From contig NW_006495933.1 in NCBI RefSeq assembly GCF_000471905.2, positions 1,434,359 to 1,498,358 of the forward strand: DNA of 64,000 nucleotides, written 5' to 3'. The notes under the pieces were generated by a model, which saw only the letters and a program-made list of their open reading frames with translations, had not been told where the DNA came from and did not search any database. Source of the stretch: Amborella trichopoda. Taxonomy: Eukaryota > Streptophyta > Magnoliopsida > Amborellales > Amborellaceae. Below, piece by piece: positions 1 through 10,266 of this stretch; position 1 is the first letter of the stretch; every line of letters begins with the position of its first letter. A program made the translations under genes and the position numbers.

Positions 1-440
1 TCTCCTCCCTAGAACATTAGAGAAATCCTTGGGGTTCAAGGTCGCATACAAGCCATAAGGTGTTTCATTTCACAATTGGTGAATAAGTGTGCACCATTCA
101 ATAGACTCCTTAAGAAGGGCACCCCCATTCATATGGGACAATGAATGCCAAGAAGCCTTTGATCAAATCAAGGAGTATCTCACCAAACCTCCCATCCTTA
201 GTCCTCCTAGTCTAGATAAACCCATGTTCCTATACATGTCAGTAAAAGACAAGACCATGGGGGCAATGTTAGGACAATATAATGACCATGTAAAAGAACA
301 AACAATATACTATATCAGCAAAACCATGGTCGACTGTGAGACAAGATACACGGATGTGGAGAAACACTGCTTAACACTTGTGTGGGCCATGAAAAAACTA
401 AGACATTATGTCTTATCCCATTCAATCAAGCTCATATAAA
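1..440 (+). pseudogene. Ty3/gypsy pol remnant: end of RT and RNase H
   Basis: This is the end of a reverse transcriptase and the first RNase H domain of a Ty3/gypsy polyprotein that enters the window from the left. The RNase H entry motif WDNECQEAFDQIKEYL is followed by KPMFLYMSVKD, IYYISKTM and ETRYTDVEKHCL, the usual order in plant gypsy elements. The domain would degrade the RNA of the RNA/DNA hybrid during reverse transcription. The frame changes near position 120, because the upstream part (CAPFNRLLKKG) lies in another frame, and a TAA ends the frame at 437-439. It is therefore dead. The domains that follow show the Tat order (RNase H, second RNase H, integrase). Confidence 0.88.
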
Positions 441-582
441 AAATTGACCCACTCAAGCACCTATTGGAGAGCCAGTCCTCAACAGACATTTGGTGAAGTG
501 GAGAATGCTATTGAGAGAGTTAGAGATCGAGTATGTCACTAAAAAATCGGTCAAAGGATAAGCCATTGCTGACCACTTAGCT

Positions 583-1020
583 GAACACACACTGCCAGAC
601 AATATTCCCATTAACACGGATCTCCCTGATGAGAACCTCTTCACAATTGAGGATTCGGTTTGGGAGCTATACTTTGACGGTGCAAAGAATGAATACGGGT
701 TAGGTATAGAAGTCATATTATGCTCACCCGAGAAGATTGTAATGCAGACAATCATCAGATTAAATTTGCCATGTACCAATAACGTTCCTGAATACGAAGC
801 CTTGATAGCCAGGCTTGAGAATGCCATGGGAATGAAAATCCAACAAATACAAGTTATTGGTGATTCCTTACTCGTCATAAACCAAGTTCAAGGGTTTTGG
901 AGGGTGAAAGAAGAAAAGCTCAAACCCTATCAAGAAAAGGTGGAAAATATGATTTTACATTTTAAGAAAGTCACCTTTTAGCATGTAACTAGGGAAAATA
1001 ATCGGTTTGCCGAAACCCAT
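583..1020 (+). pseudogene. Second (archaeal-type) RNase H of a Tat-lineage gypsy element
   Basis: An extra RNase H domain lies between the first RNase H and integrase. The open frame runs from about 583 to 981. Three acidic positions expected of an RNase H active site are visible: D in LYFDGAKN (about 670), E in NVPEYEALI (about 790) and D in VIGDSLLVINQ (about 860). A stop follows HFKKVTF at 979-981, and the sequence then continues in frame as HVTRENNRFAETHATLAS. A second RNase H of this kind is known as a hallmark of the Tat lineage (Ogre, Retand and relatives). Assignment to Tat rests on this domain plus the layout downstream. Confidence 0.85.
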
Positions 1021-1289
1021 GCGACCCTTGCTTCAATGGTTGATATTCCTCCAGAAATCACCACGCTGCCATTCTACATCAGGAACAAACATGACCCTTC
1101 TCCACAGAGGATAGAAAAGAAATAGAGAAAGAGAATGACAACAATGTGGAAGTATCTTTCGTGGTTTCAGATGCGCTAGTCAAAGCAAAACCATGGTTCT
1201 ACGAAGTTTTGTCCCTGTTAAAAGATGGTTTATACCCCGAAGGAGCCATAAAAAAGGATAAAGAAGCCCTTCGAAGGTTTTATATAGGA

Positions 1290-2165
1290 TTCTTAGATTA
1301 GTCAGAAATTGGCCAAGTACTACCAGAGTTACACAATGAAGGAGGTCATTCTGGGGTAGCTGCCTTAGCTCAGAAAATCAGGTGCCAAGGCTATTACTAG
1401 ACCACCATGGCTGAAGTCTGCTGAAAGTTCGTTAAGAGGAGTCCCAAATGTCAACTCTATGGAGACCTCATCCATGCACCGTCCGTAGGACCCAACTCAA
1501 CACCGCCCGTATGGCCCTTCACCATGTGGGATCTTGATATTATTGGAATGATATCACCAAAAGCCTCAAACGGCCACCGTTTTATATTAACGGCTACAAA
1601 ATACTTCACCAAATGGGTAGAGGCTGCATCATTTGTTAAAATTGAAGGCCAACATGTTGCCCATTTCATAAAGAATAATATCATATTCAGATTCAGTGTT
1701 CATAAGTCAATCATCACTGATAATGGATCCAATCTCAAAAATGAAAAGGTCACTAAGGTGTGCAAAAGGTTTGGGACAACACATACATTTTCCACACCTT
1801 ACTACCCTTAAGGAAACGGACAAGCAGAAGCCACAAATAAAGAACTTCTCAGAATCATAGATAAATAATAGAACGCGAGAAAGATTGGCATGAAAAGCTA
1901 AATGACACCCTATGGGCTTACTAAACAACTTAGAAGACTCCTAATGGCATGACCCCATACTTATTGGTGTAGGGTATGGAAGCAGTGCTACCCATTGACG
2001 TTGAGATACCATCTCTTCGAGTCCTTATTCATAAAAATTCAGATGAGGAACAAAAGATCGAAGCACGAATCGCTGCCCTCATTAATTTGGATGAAAAATG
2101 ACTACGAGCAACACAAAATATCGTCACTTCGTGATTTATGAGCTCTCACGATCCCACAAGGGAAT
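1290..2165 (+). pseudogene. Ty3/gypsy integrase remnant (Tat type)
   Basis: This is the integrase, which inserts the cDNA into the host chromosome. The zinc-binding part (about 1310-1470) keeps the two histidines (LHNEGGHSG), but the first cysteine of the CxxC pair reads serine (RSPKCQLYG). The catalytic core shows all three acidic residues: LDIIG (about 1532), ITDNGSN (about 1715) and the glutamate of GNGQAEATNKEL (about 1820). Stop codons interrupt it at several places, including one just before GNGQAE. A C-terminal part continues to about 2165 (TPYLLV, MEAVLPIDVEIPSLRV). The gene cannot give a full protein. Neighbours on both sides belong to the same element. Confidence 0.88.
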
Positions 2166-2967
2166 TCTTTCACCATCTTTGGGTAGAATATAACAAAGAA
2201 ACTGACCACCAAAGGGGCCACAGGTGGCAAAACTATAAGGCCCGTCCTTTTTTAAAAATGGCATCTCAATTTCATTGATATAATCATTCATTTTAAAAAA
2301 CAAAACCCTTTTTTGAAAGGATTTCCTCCATCACTACAAGAGGTTAAACTGTTAGTCAACCTGGCTTCATTCTTGAAGCCAACTTCCTGTGCCTGTTATG
2401 AAGGCTTGAAACTAGCCAGGCACTCCATGTTTGTGTGAGTATAACTACTAACTACCACATGTAAGAGATGGATGAACCTCGCCGATGATGAAATTGGCCA
2501 GTTTAGGAGCATTTTTCTCTCGACTGGGTCCTTTGAGGAAAATGAGGCAAACTCATCCCTGTGTGTGCGTATGATGATCCAATAGCTGGAAATTCGAGAA
2601 AAAATTGTAAAAATTTGGTTTGAAAGATGCGTGCAAAGAGAGTATCCCGTTATGCTTCGATAAATCAATTGCACACGTACAAGTTAAAAGACCCTTAACA
2701 GGGGCAATAAAAAAAAGGAAAAAAAAAAGAAAAAAAAAGATAAGGCAGAACAGAAAATAAAATTCTGGGTATCTCAAAACTCTGATTTTATTCATCTATT
2801 AAAATGGGCTTATTATAGTCGATCACGCCATCAAACTTGGTCCTATGACCCAAATTCCTATTGTCTTAACAGACTTCAACAAAAAATAAAACTACTAAAA
2901 AATAACACTGATCATATGATCAACTTACTCATGCCAAGAAAGAAATAAAAAAAAGAAAAAATTTTGG
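2166..2967. other. Non-coding spacer between pol and the antisense PMD frame
   Basis: I see no gene here. The short reading frames on both strands have no recognisable motif. The stretch holds a homopurine, A-rich tract at 2703-2742 (runs of A with GG pairs). The end of pol (+ strand) and the end of the PMD frame (- strand) converge on this spacer. Confidence 0.5.
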
Positions 2968-3675
2968 CTATTTAGTCTTTGACTTCGGATCAACATCCTT
3001 CTCCTTGAGTTCTGCCACGAAGGCCACCCATCGAGCCAATTCTACTTCAACCTCTTTCAAGCTGATGGCACATATGTCCTCATTGGATTTGATTCATTTA
3101 TTTGAACAAGAGGTGCCTTCTTCTTGATGAGGCATGACATCTTGAGCAATAGTAGAAGACTCGCCATGAAGTCTCGAAGATTTGGGGCATAATGGAAGAC
3201 GGCATAAACGTACCCACCAAGAATCATAGTTCGAAGTGGTTGTGGGCTTGTCTTACTTGGCTAACCCCTCACTAGAAGAGGACTTCTTTCACTTCCATGA
3301 CAAAATTTCCTTGACCAGAAGGGTTGAAGAGTGTTGGCGAAGCGGAAAGATAGGGCGACGATCGATCGCCTCTCCTGGAGTAATTCTGAGTATGGCGAAA
3401 CTGGCGAAGCACCCTTTGAGGGAAAGACCCCTCTGTGAAGTGCTGCCCCGCCAGAATAAGACATGAATGCCCCATAGAAGGCAGCAATATGGATACATTT
3501 TCAAGATCCTTGATCACCCAATCAGAGGATGACAACTTGTCAACAATTCTACGCCAATAATTGACATCCTGGGGTCTGGTGGTGTCATTGTCATATATGC
3601 CAGTCCTAGAGCAGCAGATACAGTCATCGTTGATCGAGGAGGATGGATAATGGCGATGTGTTCGTAAGCCCAAAT

Positions 3676-3989
3676 CTATAGAAAACAAGAATCAAAAGGA
3701 TCCCAAAGAGTCACAAAGCGAGAAAATAGGACCCCAGAATCATCAGAGACAATTTGGTTTGAGCGACATTGGTAGTGTCGCTCAGCGCCCAGCCCAGATT
3801 GGGAGACACTAGGCGTGTGGCCTATACTTGGGTGACACTGGCCGTGTCACCCAAGTGAGATCCTCTTGGATAGAGCCGGGCTTTTTTCAGTAAATTTCTG
3901 GTGCAAAAATATGAGTTCTAGAACCCAAAATCAGACAAAAAACTGAGTTCCAAGGGCAAAATAAAATAAAATTGTGTTAAAAAATAAAC
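3676..3989 (-). other. Intron in the antisense PMD gene
   Basis: On the - strand the exon ends ...LILQ with CAA, followed at once by GTTTAT (donor GT at 3989-3988). The acceptor is TTTTCTATAG (AG at 3677-3676), after which IWAYEHI starts in the correct phase. Joining here restores the PMD hallmark LQ-x-WAYEH without changing a base. The intron is 314 bp. It carries two perfect short palindromes (3761-3783 and 3826-3856), listed separately. Confidence 0.75.
3761..3856. repeat. Two palindromes of the GRGYGACAC family
   Basis: At 3761-3783, GAGCGACA and TGTCGCTC flank a 7-base loop. At 3826-3856, 13-base perfect arms (ACTTGGGTGACAC and its complement) flank TGGCC. Both lie in the intron of the antisense PMD gene. 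They belong to the same motif family as the palindromes near 5.2 kb and 7.5 kb. Confidence 0.8.
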
Positions 3990-4910
3990 TTGCAAAATCA
4001 GGACACTACCCTTCTTAATAAATCGGCCATCTTGCGTGACCCAGTAGTGAAGACCCCGATATATGCCCGTCAACATGGTCAAAGCATTGGTGTAAACCGC
4101 TCGTTCCCAGAGGGCATGGGTTAAGGGAATAAGGGAACTACGAACCGTCTTATGACCATTTGGAATGAGAATGGAGCCCAACAGCACAAAAAGAAAAATA
4201 CGGATCCGTTTGGCGGCTGGAGATTGCTCGCGATTTCAGACCAGCAACGCCGTATCAACCCACTGACCATGTGAAGAATAAGCAGCCCCCAACAGTTGCA
4301 CACCCTAGATAGAATGGTCATTAGTGGTAGTGGAGGGTTGATATGCAATCCCCGCCAAGTTTAGGCCAAAAATCCTGGCAACTTCCTCCAAAGTTGGCGT
4401 TGTCTCGCCTCTAGGAAGAGAGAAAGTGTTCGTCTAATAGTTGAACCTCTCAGCAAGAGCCTCAAGGATGGAAAGTTCACATGGCAAGAGGCTATGTTCA
4501 AGATGCCTATCATCGAAATTGAAGCCAGAAGGGCCATGACCTTGGGCCACTGCCGAGCGGAAAGAAACCAATCTCAGAACCAGGGTCCGATGATAGGAAA
4601 GCCATTAACGGGTCGGGAATTTTACTTGATCGAAGGCCCTACGAGATATGAGAGGGAAAACTTTCAAAGAAGTTCTTAACCCTAGGAAAAAGGGGGGAAT
4701 CCTCCTCCTCTCTTTCATTGACAACCCGCTCGAAAGCCTTCCCCTTGCCCTTGGAGATCGCGTTGTCCTTCTTAGGAGCCATGAAAGCCTATGGATGGAT
4801 GCAATAAAATCCTGTAAAAATAGAGGGAAGATGATGAGGAAGGGAGAGGATGAAGGTGAGAGGAAGAAAATCGAGTTTGAAAGACGAAAGAAGAATGGGA
4901 GGGCGATGAT

Positions 4911-4919
4911 TTTTATATA
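4911..4919 (-). promoter_or_regulatory. TATA box for the antisense PMD gene
   Basis: On the - strand the sequence reads TATATAAAA, about 130 bp upstream of the PMD start at 4782. That spacing suits a plant core promoter with a leader of about 100 bases. The region just downstream is pyrimidine-rich on the - strand (TTCTTCTTTCGTC), also common at plant transcription starts. This is inferred from sequence only. Confidence 0.5.
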
Positions 4920-4922
4920 AAA

Positions 4923-5525
4923 AAAAAGAAACCCGACCCAGAACGCATCCTATAGTTATCTACTTCGGCCAACAATGGGTTTAGATAACCCTTAAACCAA
5001 GAAAAATCAAAATTTTTTTTTTGAGGGTCAGAGGTCTGCGTGTCGCCTAATTCCATACTCAGATTTGGGTCACACTGCCTGTGTCGCCCAGGCGACCCAC
5101 CTATGTCGCCCACATATTTTTTTGAATTAAGCCCCTTTTAATTCCTCAAAGTTTTCAATAATTCTTTTTTTTTTTTTTTTATGGGCGACATTGGCCGTGT
5201 CGCCCAGCCTGCGAGGGTGACACGCCTCAATTCGCTCGGGCGACACCACTGGTGTCGCCCGTACATTTTTGCTAACATTTTTATTTTTACGTTTTCCTGC
5301 AAAATACACTTAATAAAAAAAAAAATAGTTTTTTTAGGTGGGCGACACCAGCCATGCGGCCCAAACCTGGGCGACACCACCAGTGCACTGGGGCAACACA
5401 GCCAATGTCACCCAAAAATGTTTTCCCAAAAAAACTCCCCACTCAATTTTAGGGACTTCCAAGGATCAAACATGGTTTGTCATGGTTTTTTATGATTATT
5501 TCAAAAATTTGTATTAACTTTTAAA
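4923..5525. repeat. Palindrome-rich spacer upstream of the antisense PMD gene
   Basis: There is no gene here; open frames are created by the repeated GGGCGACAC words. Perfect palindromes lie at 5183-5205 (GGGCGACA, 7-base loop, TGTCGCCC) and at 5237-5261 (arms CGGGCGACACCA and TGGTGTCGCCCG around one C). Weaker copies lie at about 5066-5115 and 5340-5415. A T-run at 5165-5180 precedes the first perfect copy. Confidence 0.75.
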
Positions 5526-5815
5526 ATAAATTGCTCCTCGGTGGCATGAGCCTAAACTGCCAACCAATTTTCCAAAAAATTTCAAAAACAATTCCAAAAA
5601 AATAAAAATGCTCCTCAGCGGCATGAGCCTAAACTGCCACCAATTTTCAAAAAAATAAAAACTTTTTTTAAAAAAAAATTCAATGAAAAAATAATAATTC
5701 GCTCCTGGTGGCATGAGCCTAAACTGTCAACCAATTTAAAAAAAAAAATAAAATAATAAAAAATAGAAAACACTCCTTGTAGGCATGAGCCTAAACTGCC
5801 AACCAAAGTCTGATC
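5526..5815. repeat. Tandem array, units of 72-90 bp
   Basis: Four copies of a unit start with the word GGCATGAGCCTAAACTG at 5543, 5620, 5710 and 5782. Spacers are A-rich and of variable length, so the spacing is 77, 90 and 72 bp. Such arrays between pol and the 3' LTR are known in Tat-lineage elements. Confidence 0.85.
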
Positions 5816-5837
5816 GAAGGCACAACCACCTTGTTTC

Positions 5838-6312
5838 AATGGAAAAACGTCAAACTCATGCAATGTTGAAGCGTCGAGACAGGGAAAACGTCAAACTCGT
5901 GCAATGTTAAAGAGCTGAGACAGGCAAAACGTCAAACTCGTGCGACGTTAAAGAGACTAGATAGGAAAAAATTCAAACTCGTGCGACGTTAAATAGCCGA
6001 GATAGATAACATCTAGCCCCGTATGACGTAAAATGTCGGATGTGTTCAGGGCACAACCACCCTGTTCAATGTGTTCAGTGCACAACCACCATGTTCAAAC
6101 GTCTGGCCCCATATGACGCTAAAGGTCAGGTATATCCAGTTCAATGTCAAACTCGTGCGACGTAAAAGAGCCGAGGCAGGTAACGTCTAGCCCCGTATGA
6201 CGTAAAATGTTGGATGTGTTCAAGGCACAACCGCCCTGTTCAATGTGTTCTAGGCACAAGCACCTTGTTCAAACGTTTATCCCCGTATGACGTAATATGG
6301 TCGGGTGTTTGG
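5838..6312. repeat. Tandem array, 40-bp unit grading into a longer composite unit
   Basis: The unit AACGTCAAACTCGTGC plus GACGTTAAAGAGC recurs about every 40 bp at 5847, 5888 and 5928, then in decayed form. From about 6000 it becomes a composite with the words CCCCGTATGACGTAAAATGT and GGCACAACCACC, repeated about three times. At 5928-5949 the arms AACGTC and GACGTT form a short hairpin. No coding potential is seen. Confidence 0.85.
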
Positions 6313-7012
6313 TCCATCGCTGCATGACACGAAACTGCTAAGAGGACTGTATGGTTGCAAGAGTTAAAGCTGCTAACCAACTTTGTCTTTCAAATATCTT
6401 TCTCTTTTCAAAATTTTCACTACATGTATGTGATTTCAAAAACTTTAATTTCTTTGTTAAAATCGTAACTTGTCCCTGCTCCGAGTTCTATTTTAAATCT
6501 CCCCTTACTTTCAAAACTTCTAAAACAGTTTCTATAACGAAGGAGCTTGGACACCCGTATATGATGAATACCGAATTGCCGAGTTTACCGTGTTGCTGCC
6601 TCGTCTCTCTCTTCGGATTCAGCCAGACAAGTCTCTTCCTATAGAAGGCCTTTTCGTATAGATAGCCTTAGGAAACCCTAAGGAGACCAAAAAAAATGCT
6701 AGGGATAAAAATTTCAAACTTTAAAACTCCTGAAGTTAAGTGGCATGGCCAGAAAATCCAACTCGAGTTTCAAACTTGTGTAACTCACCGATGACGCTGG
6801 AAACCCTAGGAGGAAAAATGCCCTAGGTAGGTAAGTTCGGTGAGCACAATGACTTGGAGGGATAGTTGGTGTGTCCTCTGACCATGTGATGTTAGGATGA
6901 AATTTAAAATATTTGCTTTATCTTTGAAGTTCATCTGCCCTTCGAAGGATAGGGAACGCCAGAGTGTCTACTTCTTTGCCACTCGCCTGTCCCTTGAAGG
7001 ACAGGGAGTGTC
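6313..7012. other. Unassigned 3' internal region of the left Tat element
   Basis: I recognise no gene here. Near the end lie two related words with internal dyads, CCCTTCGAAGGATAGGG (about 6941) and a hairpin with 7-base arms CCTGTCC and GGACAGG at 6986-7005, directly upstream of the polypurine tract. Confidence 0.45.
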
Positions 7013-7025
7013 AAAGAGGGGCAAC
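7013..7025 (+). promoter_or_regulatory. Polypurine tract of the left Tat element
   Basis: AAAGAGGGGC followed by AAC directly precedes the putative LTR start TATAGCAGCCCATTTT. A purine run touching an LTR of the TGTAG type is the usual priming site for plus-strand synthesis in plant Tat elements. Confidence 0.6.
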
Positions 7026-7332
7026 TATAGCAGCCCATTTTAAAACAAGCATATTCTATGATTTCTTGGATTCTTAGGATCACAGTTAACCTAGTAAACC
7101 CAAATCCGTATTTCACACAACTTATCTTGTGACCTAGAACCAGTCTGCCTGCCCAGAACCCTGCAAAAACCCTGTTTTGACCTAGATTTTTGTAAATGCC
7201 CTGTTTTACCAAAAAAAAATCGTTAAAAATAGTAAATAAATCCGTTTTGATCCAAATTTTATCTGAGAGATTCAGAAGAAGCTAAGGAAAACACTCAAAG
7301 TGAGAAAAGAAAATTTGGATAAGTTTTGAGTT

Positions 7333-7588
7333 GGGCCACACTAGCCGTGTCGCCCAGCCCGTGTTTTATCAAAAAAATAATTAAAAATAGTAAAAAAAAT
7401 TGTTTTGACTTAAATGTTTTCTGATAGCTTCACAAGAGGATGGGAAATGCACTCAAAGTAAAAAAAAATGAACTTTGGGTGACACTGCCAGTGTCACCCA
7501 GACCATTTTGCCCTGAAATGAAATTTTAAGGTTTTGGAATTTCTTTTTGGCCTTTTTGGGAGACACGAGGCATGTCGCCCGGGCGACA
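7333..7588. repeat. Three GGGCGACAC-family palindromes inside the LTR
   Basis: At 7333-7355 GGGCCACA and TGTCGCCC form an imperfect dyad. At 7476-7500 perfect 11-base arms (TGGGTGACACT and its complement) flank GCC. At 7573-7588 the halves are inverted: TGTCGCCC abuts GGGCGACA with no loop. They match the palindromes in the PMD intron and spacer. Confidence 0.8.
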
Positions 7589-7688
7589 CGGCTTGTGTCC
7601 ATTAAATCCATGACCCTCAAAAGGTGGACCTTTTGACCAGGGATTTGTTTGTTACGCATGCTTATCCTTCCCAACGAGTTTTGACCCC

Positions 7689-7695
7689 TATAAGG
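7689..7695 (+). promoter_or_regulatory. TATA-like box in the left LTR
   Basis: TATAAGG in the context CCCCTATAAGGCCTC lies about 660 bp into the LTR. A purine-rich leader with AGAGAGAAAAACCCTAG follows about 40 bp on, the typical look of a U3/R boundary. Confidence 0.45.
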
Positions 7696-8310
7696 CCTCT
7701 TTTTATGGTCATTTGACAGGGTATGGAGAGAGAAAAACCCTAGGGGACACAGAGAAAAAGAAACAGAAGAGATAGAGATGAAAAACTGAGGGAGTTACAG
7801 GAGAGAAAACATTGGAAATTACATCAAGAAGCCTTAACCTTCTGAGCAAAACCCCAGATCTACCCTTACTATAGAAACCTAAATAAAAGCCTTCATAACA
7901 GAGAGATTTGCTGATAAACATCCGACTCAGAGAGACAAAAGAGGACCAGTTCTGATAGGGGCGAGCTTCGGCCATCCGGCCCGGTTTGGTATCATTTTCC
8001 TTTCTTCTTTTTTTTTATTCTTCTTTATTGTTTTAATTTCATTTTGATCTTCCTATTCACTTTAAAATCGTGTTTTGGATGCTCTGGATCATTCTGGCCC
8101 TGCCACAAATCTGAGAAAAGATCTGCTCGTTTCCTGGCAGATTTGGCCTCAGATTTGAATTTGATTTGTCCCACTTTCTTTACCATTTTATTTCTTGCAT
8201 TTTCATTTAGTTTAAGGCGTTAAAATCGAGAGATCTCTATCGGAAGATCTGTCTGATTTTCATCATAAACACAAGGATCTTAATACTTCAAATGTTTTAA
8301 TACAACAAAA

Positions 8311-10252
8311 TGTTAGAAACCATAAAGGGGTCTCCACACCCAATTTTGTGTTTTACTTTGTGTTGGCTTTCCAACAAAGAGTTATGATTATGCTGAACAC
8401 TATGATCCTTCCATTTTAGAAGATCACCCTTAAAGAGACTCTTGTAGTAGTATGGTATGCCTACATAATATTTTTTATTGCCTCATAATCACTAACCTTT
8501 GAATGAATTTTTTTATGAAACCTTAAAAGTTTTCTTTCAACTTAAACCATTTTTTCGAGACATAAGTTCAAGATTATTTTCAAAGACAATCTTATTGGTT
8601 TCAATGGGAGCATATTTGGTAAGTCGGGTAATAAATATCATCCTCAAAGAGAGAACTTGGTATTGATTATGGAAAGTTCATATCTCAAATCAATTTTGTT
8701 TGTAGGAAACTTGGAAGAGGCATTGCATAAGAATGACTTATATAAAACTAAATGGAGTGTTTAACCACTTATTTGAACTTGATCATTTTATAAATCGGTA
8801 AAACATTTTCTTTCGATGCATTATATATATCATTGTTTTCAATTAGTGCCACATTCAGAAGTCTTGAGTAATTTAGAGTAATGCCACTAGTGAAAGTTGC
8901 TAGGCATCTCTTTGATAGATATTTTATTTTTCAATGATTAATTGTGTTTTGTAAAGAATACTCACTTGTATATACATACACTTCATGCCATGGTGATCAT
9001 AAGCCTTCACTTACACATGAATGATCCACTGGATGTTTTCTACCGGTATCTTAAAGACTAAAAGGGCCTCTCTTAGTAGAGCATGCAAGAGTCACTTGAA
9101 AATATTAGTTGTTAGCACATGAGGCTTTATGTAAAGTTGCATATTTATGTGTAGATTATGATATGACCATTGATGGTAAAGGCACCTCATTATGTGGGCT
9201 ACTCATATTCATAATGACTATCTATGGATGGACAATACGCATATGACTTAATACAATTAGTTATTTGTCATGAGATGGCTAACGAGATTAAGTGTAAGAG
9301 ATATCCAATAGACATTATAATGTGCTTGGTTACTCAGACATATATAAATGAACTGCTCTTGATCTTCTAATTGGATCTAAAGAATAGGATCATGATGGCA
9401 CCTGTTAGCCATCTAATCCGAGTGTAATATCAACAAAAGATTGAATGTATTGAATGGCGAAATACTTGTAAGTCCAAGCCCTACTCCCATACCTTAGTTT
9501 TAAATGGACTAGGTACCAGTCCGTGACTAAGAAAAGTTTAAAAACAATGCGTGAGAATGAAATGTATTATCAGTGAACTTTTGCATGAGAACAAATATGC
9601 ACTACTTGAGAATTTATATGAGTATAGTATTGTGAACATTTGGACACATGAACACTCATTGAGAAAGCACATAAGAAAAGGAAAAATAAATATGAGCATA
9701 TGTGAGATAGAAGATTATCTTGCATGGGCATCTATTAGATATTTTATGAAACACTAGCATAAGTATAATATGGTATGGTGGAATATAGACAATATATAAC
9801 TTGATTCATTAGTTATCATAGTGTATGCATAATAGAAATCGATTACAATTTAGATTATGGTTATGATCTATGTACAATTAGTTTGGCATAAGTATGACAT
9901 GAGATATAATGCATAGACCAACCAAAGCCATACTAGACAAAAATACTTAGTGCAAAGTTTTTTATGTGACATGTATCAGACATGGATAAAGTACACGATA
10001 ATTTTCTCTTGCATGTGCATGTGTTTGACTACATTTGCTGTTATTGGTTCATGATTATTTGCATGTTGATTGTACTTACGGAGCATTCTATGATTCATGC
10101 TTGTGCATGATGAGAGATTGAGAAATTGAACTTGGTTATTTATACTTGCTCCTTGCTTGATATGAGTATTGCTTTTATGTTTAAGAATAGATGCTTAAAT
10201 TGGTTCATTATGAATGATAATGAGATTAAGATGCGAATTATGGCCTCAAAAG
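8311..10252. other. AT-rich stretch without recognisable genes
   Basis: There is no open frame with known motifs on either strand. Because it leads directly into a polypurine tract and LTR at 10253-10267, at least its right part is probably the 3' non-coding internal region of a + strand copia relative. The boundary with the left Tat element cannot be placed. Confidence 0.4.
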
Positions 10253-10266
10253 GCCAAGTGGGAGAA
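10253..10266 (+). promoter_or_regulatory. Polypurine tract of a + strand copia relative
   Basis: GGCCAAGTGGGAGAA directly precedes the LTR start TGTTGGCAATATGG. The same word (CCAAGTGGGAGAA) precedes the 3' LTR of the - strand copia element at 15347-15360, on the other strand. Confidence 0.75.

Larger units (their letters stand above)
2968..4782 (-). pseudogene. Antisense plant mobile domain (PMD) gene inside the Tat element
   Basis: The frame starts at 4782 with MAPKKDNAISKGKGKAF and ends at a TAG at 2968-2970 after a charged tail (LKEVEVELARWVAFVAEL). The PMD signature is clear: ILEALAERFNY, then TFSLPRGETTPTLEEV (about 4425-4380), then FLFVLLGSILIPNG, LIPLTHALWERAVYTNAL, LTGIYRGL and, across an intron, LILQ joined to IWAYEHI. 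A later part reads HFTEGSFPQRVLRQF. PMD proteins are known from plant transposons and from a few host proteins of the MAIN/MAIL type; their biochemical role is unclear. The frame is broken by several stops and by a shift near 3620. It lies antisense to pol, between pol and the tandem arrays, as in the element at the right end. Confidence 0.85.
7026..8310 (+). mobile_element. 3' LTR of the left Tat element (right end uncertain)
   Basis: The LTR starts TATAGCAGCCC, a one-base decay of the TGTAG-type start seen in Tat LTRs, right after the polypurine tract. It contains GGGCGACAC-type palindromes and a TATA-like box (7689-7695) followed by a transcript-leader-like purine stretch with AAAACCCTAGGGG. 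The right end is placed near TTTTAATACAACA at about 8310 only by guess, since no partner LTR is in the window. The 5' half of the element is outside the window. Confidence 0.55.

Noticed and set aside
3236..3466. + strand frame of 76 codons opposite the PMD gene
   Set aside because: It is the shadow of the PMD coding strand (the - strand carries the RVLRQF motif); no independent motif.
5127..5495. Overlapping frames with repeated GRHHWCRP-like peptides
   Set aside because: They come from the GGGCGACAC palindromes, which read similarly on both strands. No start or domain supports a gene.
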